Of a DNA stretch of 33,059 nt, positions 19,260-31,576 are shown in pieces (position 1 is the stretch's first letter; each line of letters starts with the position of its first letter). The notes beneath the pieces were generated by a model. The model made no database searches and had not been told where the DNA came from. It worked only from the letters and a program-made list of their open reading frames with translations. Source of the stretch: Fragilaria crotonensis (taxonomy: Eukaryota; Bacillariophyta; Fragilariophyceae; Fragilariales; Fragilariaceae); contig JAKSYS010000688.1 of assembly GCA_022925895.1 (NCBI GenBank), positions 1-33,059 on the forward strand, written 5' to 3'. A program made the position numbers and the translations under genes.

Positions 19260-22200
19260 ACCGAAGTCGTGGGCGAAGTGATGGGAACAGGCAAACCCGG
19301 CATCGTTCGCATTTTGCTAGACACTGGAGCATCTGCGACAATTATACTTAAGGATGCGATACGGGGGCTTAACTGGACCGGTATTCAAAACATCACATAC
19401 ACGATGGCACACTATGGGTGGTCAATTCGTAACAAAACTGCAACGGGAAATAAGATTCAAATTACCCGAGTTTAGTACGTCAAAGATAGTACAATGGGTG
19501 TGTCACGAGGACACACATACATTGCGCAAGAATGCACAGTATGACATGATCATCGGTGCAGATTTACTATCAGAATTAGGTATCGAAATTAATTTCAATA
19601 CCCAACGGATAGTATGGGAAGGTGTAGAAATTCCCATGAAAGAAAAACACGTAATATCCGATCTACAGAATGCTACAGCTATCTACTACCACAGTATCGA
19701 ACCTACGGTACTCAAGGAAGCAGAAGCAAGGCAGAAACGTATACTGGATGCAGACTATAGTGCGTTAGATCTAGATGACTACGCACACATGGATACGCAC
19801 CTAAATAACGATCAACAAGAACAACTCGTACGTTCACGAAAGTACCCGAGGTTGTTTCGTGGAGGACTGGGCGTACTTAATGTACCGCCTGTACATCTCG
19901 AACTACGGCCCTTAAGTAAGGATGAGAAGCCGTATCACGCTCGTCCGTTCCCTGTACCAAAATGCTACGAGGAAACAACAAAGAAAGAAATTCAACGCCT
20001 ATGTGACATAGGAGTATTAACGAAGCAATGACTCGAATGGGCGGCACCAACGTTCATACAGCCTAAAAGACTGGTGACGTTCGAGTCCTAACGGACTTTC
20101 GTGTACTTAATAGGTACATAAACGAACCATACCCGTTACCCAAGATTGCAGACCTTCTTCAGAAACTTGAAGGGTTTAATTGGGCAACGGCTCTGGACTT
20201 AAGTATGGGCTACTACCATATTGTACTGGATAAAGAATCCAGCTATCTATGTACGATGATTGTACCCTGGGGCAAATATCGCTACTGTCGCCTACCTATG
20301 GGCTTGAATGGCAGTCCTGACATCTTTCAGGCCATAATTAACGATATTATGGGTGATTTGCCTAATGTGCGTGCGTACTTAGATGACATACTGATTACAA
20401 CAGCAGGTTCCTACGAGGACCATCTTCAGCATGTTGAACTCGTGTTGCAACGCCTAACTGATGTTGGCTTTGCCGTTAACCTTCGTAAATCCTCGTTCGC
20501 TGTGACCGAGATTGATTACTTAGGCTATTGGATTACTCGTCGCGGTATCCAACCTCAACCTAAGAAAGTGGAAGCGATTATGCGGCTGACACCACCAACT
20601 ACCAAACGGCAGTTAAGACGTTTCTTAGGTATGATCAACTACTACCGTGACATGTGGCACGAAGTCACATACTAGCACCGCTTACGGCGCTGTGTTCTGC
20701 CAAAGCTAAATTTATTTGGCATGATAAAGAACAGAAAGCATTTGAAGACATTAAGGCCATAATTAGTCGAGAGACATTACTGGCTTATCCTGACTTCTCA
20801 AAGACTTTCACATTTATACGGACTCCAGTGATTATCAACTGGGAGCAGTCATAATGCAAAATGACCGTCCGTTAGCTTTCTACAGTAGGAAACTTAACAG
20901 CGCTCAAAACGTTACACGACTGGTGAACAAGAGCTGTTATCCATAGTAGAAACACTTAAGGAATTCAAAATATACTATTAGGTCAAAAACTGATAGTACA
21001 TACAGATCATAAGAATCTCCTATATCAGAAAATGTCCACCAATCGTATTATACGATGGAGACTCCTAATAGAAGAGTTTGGACCTACCTTTCTACATATA
21101 AAAGGAGAAAAGAACGTCATTGCTGACGCCTTGTCACGATTAGATGCAAACTTCAATGAGAAGTTACCAACAGAGCCTACGAATGATAGTATGGCTTACA
21201 TCTTCATGACAAAGACAGACGTTAAAGAAACTGACTTTCCGTTAAGTCCTATACTAATCGCTAAATACCAACGGTTAGATAACGAACTTAAACGAAGAAG
21301 TACGAAATCAAAAAGTCAGAACTTCAATACCAAAACGATTGAAGGAGTTGAGGTCATTACGTACCAGGGAAAAATATATATTCCCATTCAACTTCAACAA
21401 CGCGTAGTAGCTTGGTATCATGAGTACCTAGCACACCCAGGCGAATCACGCACTGAGGCAACGATACGTCAAACATGTACGTGGCCAAATTACGTAGTCA
21501 CGTTGAGACATTCTGTAAGACATGTCGTACGTGTCAACTATTTAAGAAACAAAGGAAGAAGTATGGACACTTACCTCCTAAGGAAGCTGAAGAACTTCCC
21601 TGGTCTCGTAAACGTAGACTTGATTGGACCATACGTGGTACGTACTCCAACGTCCACGCATACACTTCGTGCATTGACTATGATCGACCCCGTGACAGGA
21701 TGGTTTGAAGTCATTTCTATACCAGACAAAAATGCACATACTGTCATGGAAGCGTTTAATAATACGTGGTTGACAAGATATCCACGACCCCAATGCATAG
21801 GGTATGATAACGGTTCAGAATTCAAAGCACAATTCAAACAGATGTGCGAAATTATGGTATGAAAGAAAAACCGTCATCTAGTTACAATCCACAATCAAAC
21901 GGTATTGTAGAACGAGTACATCAAGTACTTGGCAATGCACTTCGGACATTCGAACTCGAAAACAAAGAACTCGATGCGAATGACCCCTGGGGACCGTTCC
22001 TAAGTGCAGCCGCATGGGCAATACGTAGTACAGTACATACTACGTTAGATGCTACACCCGGGCAGTTAGTATTTGGACGCGACATGTTGTTACCTATCCA
22101 ATTAAAAACGGATTGGGCTAGAATACGACAACGTAAGCAAGACATTATTAACGCCAATAATAAAAAGGAAAATGCAAAACGCATTGAACACGAGTACCGT

Positions 22201-22386
22201 GTTGGTGAAAAAGTCCTATTGGAAAAACCAGGACTGATCTCCAAATTGTCCGCCCCACGTACGGGACCTTATCGGATTACTGAAACCTATGCTAATGGTA
22301 CAGTACGCATTCAACGTGGTATTGTCAATGAACGTGTTAACATACGTCGACTGACCCCATATAAAGAACGCGTACCGCCCAATTAG
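19260..22386 (+). pseudogene. Ty3 pol: protease, reverse transcriptase, RNase H, integrase; frameshifted
   Basis: Domains in order are: aspartic protease LLDTGASATIIL (near 19315-19350) with IGADLLSELGI; reverse transcriptase with HARPFPVPK, LDLSMGYYHI, MGLNGSPDIFQ and catalytic AYLDDILITT (20373-20402); RNase H end VHTDHKNLLYQ and ADALSRLDAN near 21120-21155; and integrase with its HHCC finger (HEYLAHPGE...CKTCRTC), first Asp in VDLIGPY (near 21617), second Asp in YDNGSEFK (near 21803) and Glu in SNGIVERVHQ. The integrase C-terminus ends KERVPPN at 22386, nine bases before the 3' LTR. Shifts or stops are seen near 19400, 20030, 20670, 20850-21000, 21480 and 21845. Confidence 0.92.
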
Positions 22387-22395
22387 GGAAGCGAG
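22385..22395 (+). other. Probable polypurine tract
   Basis: AGGGAAGCGAG, ten of eleven bases purine, abuts the TG of the 3' LTR directly. This is where LTR elements prime plus-strand DNA synthesis. Confidence 0.65.
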
Positions 22396-22780
22396 TGCAG
22401 TACACCGCACGTGCCCTTAGCGTAGTGCGATACAGTATACTATATTACTAGTATCCAGTACTACAATACAATGGCCATGTGTAGTACTTGGATATACCGG
22501 TAGACTAGTAATACCATAGTACAGTGCAACAATAGAACACTGATCCTGTACAACAGTACAACCGTACAACAGTAGAATGAGAACTGTTTGACATCTCTTG
22601 GAGACTCACTGAGTCTCCTAGATGAATGAAAGAGAACAGTCCAATCCCACCAAGGATGGGACTGCTCTCTTGCTTTTAAACTAGTCTCATAACTTTTAAT
22701 AAGGTGCAACTATTAACCCCTTTAAAACAAGCTACAAATTAGCCTCCAAAAATAAAACTGATTACTTCGCGCGTAGGGCA
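22396..22780 (+). repeat. 3' LTR
   Basis: 385 bases, TG...CA, the second copy of 17553-17935. The extra two bases are one C and one A in homopolymers. Confidence 0.95.
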
Positions 22781-22785
22781 CCATA
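22781..22785. repeat. Target site duplication CCATA, right
   Basis: Identical to 17548-17552 and directly after the CA of the 3' LTR. Confidence 0.93.
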
Positions 22786-24550
22786 GCTGGTGCCACTAGT
22801 GGACATCCAACAAGAAGTGCCATAGGGACGGAGGATGCAAGCTCGTCCCCTCAGCAGGTCATCCTTTCTACCAGTGGTAAACTGCTGAAGGAGCAATGTT
22901 CATATTGTTGTTAGTGCTGATTTGTCTCCAACAGGTGGGTTCTATTGTATTATGATTGTCAGTTGTCTAGGTACCCCTTCCCCGCATGAGTGTTCCATGC
23001 TTACAAAATCAGCCTTGCTTTTCAGCCAATAGAAAATTCACAATTTTGCATGCTCGTGATACCTGTTCATAACTTTGCTTATTGATCCTGCTCTAGTAAC
23101 TCCTTAAAGATTGTTGGAGAGCATAAAGATGAAACAACTATCATTGGTGTGGTACTACTAGCTACAGTAGTTCAATTTGAAGTCATCTGGTATCACCGTG
23201 CAAGCACGTACACTTGGCTTTACTGGCCTGTTGTGGCACCATTTAAGCCCTCAACGGCTTCCATTTCTTCTACTTTTTTCATGCCACTCCTCCTGGCATC
23301 ATTGTGAATCCCAGTCTCCAGCACCAGGATTGTATTGGTAGATTGCTCCACTGGGCAACCTATCTTTGGATAAGTTGTTGAGTATCACCAAGTCCTCCTG
23401 ATGCATCCGTAGTTGCAACAATTTTAGAATACAGCAAAACCATTATGTCACCAATTGAGGCTACCAGACACACATTCTTGGAAGCTATCAACACCACTAG
23501 TAGAAGTAGCTCGTCACATTGATGATTACGTGAGTCATGATGGGCTGCAATCATCCTCTTTGTGACTCCTCAAGCTTTAGCCATCATACGCAACATGTGC
23601 ACAAGACTACTTGTTTTCCTTTCATCCAAAACCATTTATTTCAACTAACTTTTGCGATTATTAACAGCCCACTTTGATAGTCAGTGTTGGATGGAAATTG
23701 CAACGCAATGTCTGGAGATCTCCAGCCACAGAGGAACATGATGGCCAAACCTACTGGGTGATTCATTGCACTACTGACCAATGAACCTTCCAGGAAGACT
23801 ATTCAACAACTATATTGTTAACATTGCTGAACAATAGCTAGTAGCTTGCAGGTTAGATTTCATTGGAGTGGCGAGATGATTAAACATCATAGGGCTTAGG
23901 TGCTACTGTACCGGTAGACGGTAGAGGTACGCTCTCTAGCTAAATCGTGTACAGTATTTTCATCTTCGTCCTCGGAAGTACCTGGTACTCCCTACTCCCA
24001 AATCCCTACCTGGTATTTTAGCTGTACTTGTACCTGGGACTTGACGGATGACGTCGGAAGATATCTTTCACGTTCAAGCAAATTCAGAATTTCTCCGATT
24101 CTGAATTCTGATTTCCATACTGGCTGAAATCCAGGGTGGAAGTACTGTACTGAAATAACCTGAAGTACTGTAGCCCAAGTACTTGATAAATTATGAACAG
24201 TATACTGTAAGTAGTATACCGTAGAAAGTCGTACAGTCGTACTCTCTACTGGCGTTTTTTAGTACAGTACAAGTATGATATGTACCGCAGCTTCCCTCCA
24301 TATGCTGTCGTACATGAAGCATCGAGCGTTGAGCATACATACGTATACATACATGGATAAAATGTCATATGACATATGAAGATGATTATTTACGTCATGC
24401 AGCGTATGGCGTGGCGTCAACTCTCTGTCGATTGTTCAAATTCTGCATATATGACGAGAAAGAAAATTTGACTGTACTCTTTACTCTACGAGACCTACTC
24501 CAGTATTTGGTGTACTTTTTTCCGCCAACCTCGAAGGTGGAAGAATCAGA
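22786..24550. other. Intergenic; GTAC-rich promoter-side tract in the last 650 bases
   Basis: 22786-23890 shows no gene. From about 23900 to 24320 GTAC and its close variants recur every 10-40 bases (GTACAGTATT, TGTACTTGTACCTGG, AGTACTGTACTG, AGTACAGTACAAG), ending about 230 bases before the kinase start. Confidence 0.6.
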
Positions 24551-25481
24551 ATGATGAACCTTTGTCTTGCCCGTTCTCGTTCTCTCCTGCGGGCGCCCCC
24601 GCTACGTTTCGTCGCACCAGTTCCTGCCCTGTCGACGACTCATCACTTTTTCCAGACCTGCGAAACCCCTCCGCCTGACAAGCCCGAAAGCGGCCATATC
24701 GCATTTGCCGACGTCGAATATGATGCAATGGTGGATCTGTTCCATCACCACGCTCGAGATAAGGGACACTTGGACCGTGAAGGAGTGCATTCGTTGTTAG
24801 CTAGTATTGGTGAACGACCGTCGCCTCAAGAAGTGCAAGAGATCTTCCGCCGCAGCGACTTGACGGCAATGGGGTCATTTCCTGCAAGAATTCCTTGCTT
24901 GTGCAGATCAAGTCTTTTTAGCCGGTGCTCCAGCCAGGATTGTACTCGTTGTGGGCGGACCTGGCTCTGGAAAGGGCGCTTTATGCAAGAGATTGGAAAA
25001 GCACTGCCAAGTGGTGCATTTGAGCAGTGGTGACATGCTGAGGGAAGAAGTAGAACGCGACACTGTATTGGGCAGAGAAGTAGCCGAGATTATGAGGCGG
25101 GGTGACCTGGTTAGCTCGGCCGTAATTGTAGCGCTTGTTAGGCGACGAATGCGCCATCATCCAGGCAAGCGGGTTCTCTTGGACGGCTTTCCTCGATCGT
25201 TGCAGAATGCCCATGACATGGTGGAGCTCTGTGGCAAGCCAGAACTCGCCCTGCATTTAGAATGCGACGACACCGTTATGTTGGAAAGAATCTTGAACCG
25301 AAAAGAGAATCGTGCCGACGACAATTTTGAAACAGCCTTGCAGCGACTTCGAACTTATCACAAGTCCCACCATACTACCATGGACTGGTTGAAACAACAG
25401 GGTGTCCCGGTGGTCAACTTAGATTGTTCCGGCACGAAGGAGCATGTTTGGGATCAATTGCTGCCATCGGTCGTCTTATGA
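24551..25481 (+). CDS. EF-hand plus nucleoside-monophosphate (UMP-CMP/adenylate-type) kinase, two apparent frameshifts
   Basis: The N-terminus (MMNLCLARSRSLLRAPPLRF) looks like a mitochondrial leader. It is followed by an EF-hand pair region: a degenerate first loop around HARDKGHLDREG, and a second whose loop reads canonically (D-x-D-x-N-G-x-I) only by crossing frames near 24865-24885. The kinase frame follows: P-loop GGPGSGKG (about 24954-24977), LSSGDMLREE, LLDGFPRSLQNA with the DGFPR signature, and NRADDNFETALQRLRTY as a short LID, nearest to UMP-CMP kinase. It transfers phosphate between ATP and a nucleoside monophosphate; the EF-hand suggests calcium control. Frames change twice within about 25 bases, each fitting one missing base (TTGAC for TTGGAC, TCCTG for TCCCTG). 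I take these as likely consensus errors rather than decay, because both flanking parts are well preserved. Confidence 0.82.
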
Positions 25482-28400
25482 GGCCGGCATGTACAGTCAA
25501 GAAGCAACAGGGCGCAACCGACGACGACGATGAGAACCAGTTGCCCCTAGGGTTGTTTTGATTTGTCAAGTTGAGAAGGAATGATGATTTTACCATCATA
25601 CCTCACTTGAGGGTCACAAGTTCCAGGCAACTTTAATCTTCCAATGCTTTTCTATTTTTGTTTCAATGGCTGTAGAGAAGCCGTTCTGCGCAGAAACTGA
25701 CGCCATCAATGCGTGGGAGGTTGTGACGATTTCCTTGTTGATAGGATGGCGGGTGTTGTATTCATCTAGTTCTATGGTCATCGTAAATCAAACATGCGAT
25801 TTCATTCAGTCATCTATGGCGATCTTACAACAAAACGAATCGGAAGCCAATTTTTTCGGTGCAAGCAGTGTAGTGCGGCAATCGGAGCTGGGTGTCTATT
25901 TCTAGCCGATATAAATCTTCGTTTAGAGTTAGAATGACATTTCTGTTAAGAGACTCTTGTTCGACCGAATCGATCCTGCAGCACGTCAGGCACTCTATGG
26001 GACGTAGCAGTCGCCACAACGTTGCCGGTGCGATTGTTTTGCGACGTAAGTCCCAAGACACAGTGGCGCAAAGGATCATGCAGTTTGTAAGCTGCAGATA
26101 AGAGTTTGCTGGCAACTTGTTGTGACAAGGAGGAGAAAGAAGACAGCTGCACAAAGGCTGAGATACCTGACAATGGGATAGGCGCTCACCAACTTGATGC
26201 AATTGAAGTTGCATGACTGTTGCATGGAGGCTGTCAATCTTTTCAATATTTAGGGTACCATTTCGCAAGACTTTTGCAAACAGTACCAAGACCAATGGAG
26301 AGGTCAGGTCCTTCCACACTCAAACCCATCAACATTCAATGTGGTGAGCATTATCTGACGTGACCGCTTGAAGTATGTCTGGATGAAAAGAATAATTGTT
26401 GAATGCAAATGTGTCCATGATTCCATCATTAGCACAGTTATTCCAAAATGAAGGCTAGTAGGTTGGAATGGCAACGTCAAATAATCTGCATTGATCATGG
26501 CAAAATGTGAATATGCTCTAATGTGTCATTTTCCAACAACTGAAAAGGAGATCACTTGTGTCGTATAAGGTATAGAAGGGATGTCATCGCTTGCTCAACC
26601 AATTCAAATTCAATGATTATCCACTAGGTCAACCATTCAGCTGTTCAGCAATGCTGCAGCCAGCTCCTATAAAAATCAGGACACAGATAAACTAGAACCT
26701 ATCATCAACACAACAACAATGTGCTACCTCAGTTCCATTTTTACTGCAAATTTATTCTTCGATCTACAGTTCATTGAGTGCCTTTCTGTAATTGCACTGT
26801 AGACCACAGGCATAGATTTTTAAATCCAAATTTGAATTCCTACAACCCAGAAATAATTCAGAATGATCAGTTATATAGATTTGAGCCATTTATACAATTT
26901 TGTCTTAGCCGCATCTCTAAGTATGCAATTGAGCATTGTGTGCCCTTCTCAACGATCAGGCATTTGACATTTCGATCTTCCTTTACAGAAAAGTCATGTT
27001 CATCTCTACCTGACATTCTTTTGGAGGTGTGTCATGCAAAAGCCATTATTGCGGTGTTTTTTATAACAAATTGCAATTATAGTAAACATTCAAACTCGAA
27101 GGCTTGGATTTGATGTTATACAACAATGATGAATTTGTTCCTTTCTGATGAATTTAAAGCTGATTACGTTTTGGGGAAATGTCAGAATTTCCTCAATTCT
27201 CTGCAATAGATATAGAACAGAGGAGGGAGTACAGCAGCTGACCAGCATTTAGAGAGCAGAGTATCACATTACCTGCCCATGCTGCAAATTCCTCACCTCA
27301 GTTGTGAGAATGTTGCGTGTGCATTCTTGAATAATGAAGAGGATTTTGTTGTTTTGGATTTTGTTGTTTTGATGGTGGTTGGGTGGTTGGGTGGTTGAAA
27401 ATTTGATGGTTGATGCTGGTTGATGGTTTGTTATGTCCCTGGCTTGTAGATAATTGAATGCCTTGGCAGCAGAGTCATCTCTGTCCTCATTCCCCAGTGA
27501 AGGATCCTCAATAATTTAAATTAGAATCTCAAAAATGAAAGCAGAAGCTTGGATTCTGAAATTGGCATCGCTGCAATCGGATTCTGATGATGATTCCATT
27601 TTCCAGCCATCATATCTATTCTGCTCATTTGCTGAAATAATGTGTAGCAAAAATACTCAAATCCTGAACAAGCAAAAATTTTGTTGCATTGGGAAGTATT
27701 AGTCGCTGAATGTTTGGCACCACTTTTGTGAGAGTGAAAGTTGGCGGGAGGATGTTGTCAACGTTGCAAACAAACGTTTGTTGATTAATGATTCAAGGGT
27801 TCGCAATGCACTGCGGCTTCTCTGAAACCTTGCAATCCAGACAACATCATTGTATTGATCTGAAACCCATCTTTCGCTTTTCAACGGCCTCAAGATGCTT
27901 GTCATTGTTGGCGATTCCACATCACCAACGAGAGCGATCGGCAGCAAATTTCACATGGAGTGGCTTCCAAGTAATTGATGCCTGGCTTAAACTCCTCCAG
28001 CTTCAACACTTCCTGACCAAACTTGTTTTGTTCACTTTTCCCTTACTACTTAAGACTGGCACTAGATACCATAAATCATCAGAGAGAGTACTTAGATTTG
28101 GCGAAACCCCATTCAGGCCAATTGCATCTTTATTCCAAAAGTACTGATTGGAGGCACAACCACCACAAACAAATGAATGCACAAAAGATGGAGCTGATGC
28201 TTCCAAGAATGATCTTCCACATTGCATCTTGTCCATCAGCACTTAAATTGTTGCTCCACTTCAACCTGGTTTTCATTGCATTCTCAAAATGGTCATGAAC
28301 CTGAAGAATGTGCTGTTTTTTAGGTAACAATCATCTGTAACAGGATTGATTCTGGCAATCCTCACGTGAAACTGAACTTTCACAAGTGCTGGCATTCCAA

Positions 28401-29630
28401 GCTTCCATATTTCTGATGACTTGAAGCCTCCATACTAAAACTACCTTCCTTCCGTTGGATGCTGTGTCTTTGACGACGCCCTTGTTTCTTGCTTCGAGCT
28501 TCCCAAGATATTAACAAAATCATTAATTTGCTTTGGAACACTTTTAGTGGATTTCATCATTTTCCTGTTCCACATCCATACAAACAATTTGGCACCTAGT
28601 GTGATATTGCTTTTTCCAAAGGCTATGATGATAGCAAGTTCCAAGGGTCGACCTTTCATCTTTGGCCCAGGGTTTGAACACACCAAAGTTCTGATGTTCA
28701 ACCATTGCATCAGTTCTTCCCACAGTCATTACCTGTCAAAATGTCTACATGATGCAAGCAACAAACAACACTTAGCGTCAAACTGTCCAAGATTTGCTTG
28801 TAAACCTTCTGACCCCTCATGGCAAACTTGTCGAAATGTTGCTAAAACATGAGAAACATGTCAATACTCACAATCATCATATTGTTCATTTCTGGTACGC
28901 ATTCTACGAGTTCTATGAGCAATGTCTGGTTACATCCCAAACCTTTTGTGATAAAATAATGACCCTCCACCCATCAGGGTTGCATGCACATTGCACATAT
29001 TGTTCCAGCCTCTGGGGTAAACATTATTACTGCAATTACATATGAAAGACTCATACTAGAGTGCTCCAGTATTGTGTGTTTCTTTGCACAAAATGTATAG
29101 AGACTACTATTTGAGTAGCCTACTTGTCATGCATATTCTCATATAGAATTCTGACTTCAGACTGCATGGATAGTAAAGTCAGATGCTTCGTCGACGTCTT
29201 TTTTCGCACATGCGCTTTATAGTGGCCTTGGCTTTTCCTTATCCCGTTGCGCCGAACCGTTTTCGAAAACATCGAGAACAGCCGCGCCGGCCTAGTGTTC
29301 CTCGTTCCACTCCCATCCTTGCGTGTTTTTGAATAATGTCACGAAGACACTCATTTACATAGAAAAAGAACGAGCCACACGAACTTCAGACACAGGAGAT
29401 GCGCATCACACATACGCTTCGTATAAATCACACATGACAAATGACTCATTGCACTCATGACTCCATACATCAAAGACCACCCATTCCTTGCCTATGACAT
29501 GACTTTGTTCGTTGTAATCCACTATCGGTACTGAAGTTTGTACTTCCTCCACTAACTTCCATCTACACCCAACCTCGCTTGTATCTCGAATGATTAATGA
29601 TATAGGTGATCGTTGAAAGGGACGAGCACC
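25482..29630. other. Long intergenic region, no gene recognised
   Basis: About 4.1 kb without a convincing gene. Minus-strand frames near 25825-26319 (164 codons) and 28441-28710, and plus-strand frames of about 80-119 codons, show no known motif. The minus strand from 27700 to 28710 has a run of moderate frames in varying phase that might be a very old decayed element, but I cannot identify it. A GC-richer patch at about 29210-29330 may belong to the promoter of the receptor gene. Confidence 0.5.
27342..27431. repeat. T/G-rich low-complexity repeat
   Basis: A duplicated GGATTTTGTTGTTTT unit is followed by tandem GGTTGGGTGGTTG and TTGATGGTTGATG units. No coding sense. Confidence 0.85.
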
Positions 29631-29961
29631 ATGTCCATAACCGATTCTGTCAACGATCCGAACTTTATTATCTTCACTTCAAGCCTCTTCTCAGTCGCGG
29701 GGGCATCGCTAATCTTGCGATTCATTGGCACCCAACGTAGATTGAAGCTCATGTATAACAGGTTGGTCTTTGGCATAGCGTCGGTCGATCTGGTATACGC
29801 CCTGCATTTTGCTGTCTTCTCTCTGACAATCAGAACGGAAGGTCGACAACCTGGGGTAGCGTGCAGTTACGAAGGATTCATCCACACTGTTTGTGTCTTA
29901 CCGAGTATTTATTACAACGGATTCCTGAGTATCCATTTCGTCACAGCAGTGTGTTACAACA

Positions 29962-30886
29962 GGAGGTTCCGGAATTCCTTCTCTACTTCGTTTATCGTAC
30001 TCCAAGCAGGATTCGTGGAATTTGTCAGTGCATATTGAAAATGTCTCAACCACGAAATTCTATAATTCACGAGCAGATCTCATGTCAAAACGTGACGCAC
30101 CTCAGAGACTTTTATGTATAAAACGAGAATGACTATGTAGAATCTTTTTGGCTATAAACTATTTATGTCCGACCGATATCATCTCAACCTTCGAACTCTC
30201 GAGCTTGTTCTACAATATAGTGATTTCATTTTGTCCTAGTTGGCAGACTATCGTTCGGACAAATTGTTTTCGAACAAGAGTTACAGATAGGAATCTTGCG
30301 TTAAGTAAAGTTGAGAAAGAATGAGAAAGTTTAAGAAAATATGAGAAACTTTTTTCTCACGTCCGATTGAGAAAGTTTGAGATTATTTAAGAAAATTTAA
30401 GAAGGCGCAATTTTATTACCAGGTTCACGTAGATTATTTGAGATTTTATAAGCAACTCAAATCTTCTTAAAGTTTCTTAAGAAAGTTTGAGAAAACTTAA
30501 GAAAATTTAAGAAACAGCTCGAAAACATATGTATCTTGACGATTCCTAATTAAGAGATTCCATTCGAATGCATCGGAGTATCTCAAGTAATTCCATAAGA
30601 ATCAAACGTGAAGAATTCATTCATCGGATTGTCATACCAGTCGTTACCAATGCATTTTTCCATTCCTTCTTTCATTTTTTTTCGAGCCGAATTTGTCTTT
30701 TGTTCATTTCTACTATTCCATGACTACGGAGAATTTAGATAGGTGTACTCATATATCAAATAAAAAAATATAGTTCGCATGTCAAATGCGAAATTCCGTT
30801 GGAAAACACAAACTCGTCGTAATCGTTTTCACTTATTTTCATGTCGGTCGACAAAAGCGTCGAAAAGAAGATATTCCGGAACCTCC
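29962..30886. mobile_element. Insertion with perfect 14-base inverted termini inside the receptor gene; candidate introner
   Basis: GGAGGTTCCGGAAT at 29962-29975 is the exact reverse complement of 30873-30886, and weaker inner similarity follows. The two copies sit exactly where the receptor reading frame breaks between TM3 and TM4. Removing the segment rejoins the frame. A GT (29966-29967) and an AG (30887-30888) at the termini would act as splice sites, giving a 923-base intron whose removal reads CYN-RSKKKVLEK in frame. This is far longer than the other introns here (80-109 bases). No transposase is visible and no clear target duplication can be defined. Confidence 0.6.
30308..30515. repeat. 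Degenerate GAGAAAGTTTAAGAAA repeats
   Basis: About 15 imperfect copies of GAGAAAG-TTTGAGA / AATTTAAGAAA alternate over 200 bases, with an inverted patch (TTCTTAAAGTTTCTTAAG) near 30463-30482. Lies inside the insertion at 29962-30886. Confidence 0.8.
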
Positions 30887-31576
30887 AGTAAAAAAAAGGT
30901 TTTGGAGAAGCTAGAGTCCTACATGCACGCATTTTGTCTTGGCGTACCAATATTGGTTGGGTGTCTAAATCTCGGGTTCGGTGTTTTCGGTCCGGGAAGT
31001 CCCGATGCCTACAGTTGTTTCTTATTGATTAACTTCATACGTAGTGACAGTTGGGTCTTCCCTCTCAATGACCCTCCCCTTGTTTGCGACGTGGGCGGCC
31101 AATGTCGCAATCCATACTCGTTCTCGACGATCATCGCAGCCAATATAGCGACATGGTTTCAAGTGGCGTCTGTTTATCACTGCCGGTCTTCTTAGTATCA
31201 ATAGCTTTCTCATCTACATGAAAGCCCGGGCGTTGTCAAAGCTAGTTCACAACATATGACGGCGGGCTCGCGAAGAACGCCAGGCCAGAAGAATGTAAAG
31301 CAAGTCATCAACCAGTCATTTCTTTACGTTGGTGGCTATTGCATGATCTACATTTGATCGTCATTCTACCATTGGGCCCGCTGCCGACCCGGTTAAATGG
31401 GGTCCTTCAAGTGACTTCATACCAGCTCAAATCATACGCCCTATGTTCGATAACTTTATCCCCTGTCAGGTTTCTATACTGCATGTGTCTTCTTTAGACC
31501 GCGAATGTTGAGATGGAGGAGCCATAACAAATCAAGGTCGTGGTTCTTCGCCTTTCATGACGTTATCATCTCGTGA

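Larger units (their letters stand above)
17553..22780 (+). mobile_element. Ty3/gypsy LTR retrotransposon, complete, with 5-base target duplication
   Basis: 5.2 kb. The LTRs at 17553-17935 and 22396-22780 begin TG and end CA. CCATA flanks both sides (17548-17552 and 22781-22785). Between them lie gag with a zinc knuckle, protease, reverse transcriptase, RNase H and integrase in that order, which defines Ty3/gypsy (Metaviridae) rather than copia. The LTRs differ by three substitutions and two homopolymer indels, so the insertion is recent. No chromodomain is visible after the integrase. All reading frames are broken by one-base shifts and stops in the sequence as given. Confidence 0.95.
29631..31576 (+). 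pseudogene. Rhodopsin-like 7TM receptor-type gene, broken and interrupted
   Basis: From MSITDSVNDPNF the first part encodes three membrane segments (FIIFTSSLFSVAGASLIL; LVFGIASVDLVYALHFAV; a third ending YNGFLSIHFVTAVCYN) with a Cys before TM3 (GVACSYEGF). After an interruption at about 29966-30888 the frame resumes with SKKKVLEKLESYMHAFCLG and TM4 (GVPILVGCLNLGFGVFG), an extracellular Cys (CRNPYSF) and TM5. Further segments appear only in shifting frames: ITAGLLSINSFLIYMKARAL, QSFLYVGGYCMIYI followed by a TGA where Trp would fit, and FRPRMLRWRSHNKSRSW at the C-terminus. The TM3/ECL2 Cys pair and segment order suggest a G-protein-coupled-receptor-like protein of the expanded diatom type. At least four frame changes after 31170 suggest a pseudogene, though base-call errors may contribute. 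Confidence 0.6.

Noticed and set aside
25825-26319. 164-codon minus frame as a protein gene
   Set aside because: No domain, Cys/Leu-rich composition and no splice or start context; probably chance in intergenic DNA.
27699-28710. Series of minus-strand frames suggesting an old transposase
   Set aside because: Frames change often, and no catalytic or zinc-finger motif could be recognised; left as unexplained.
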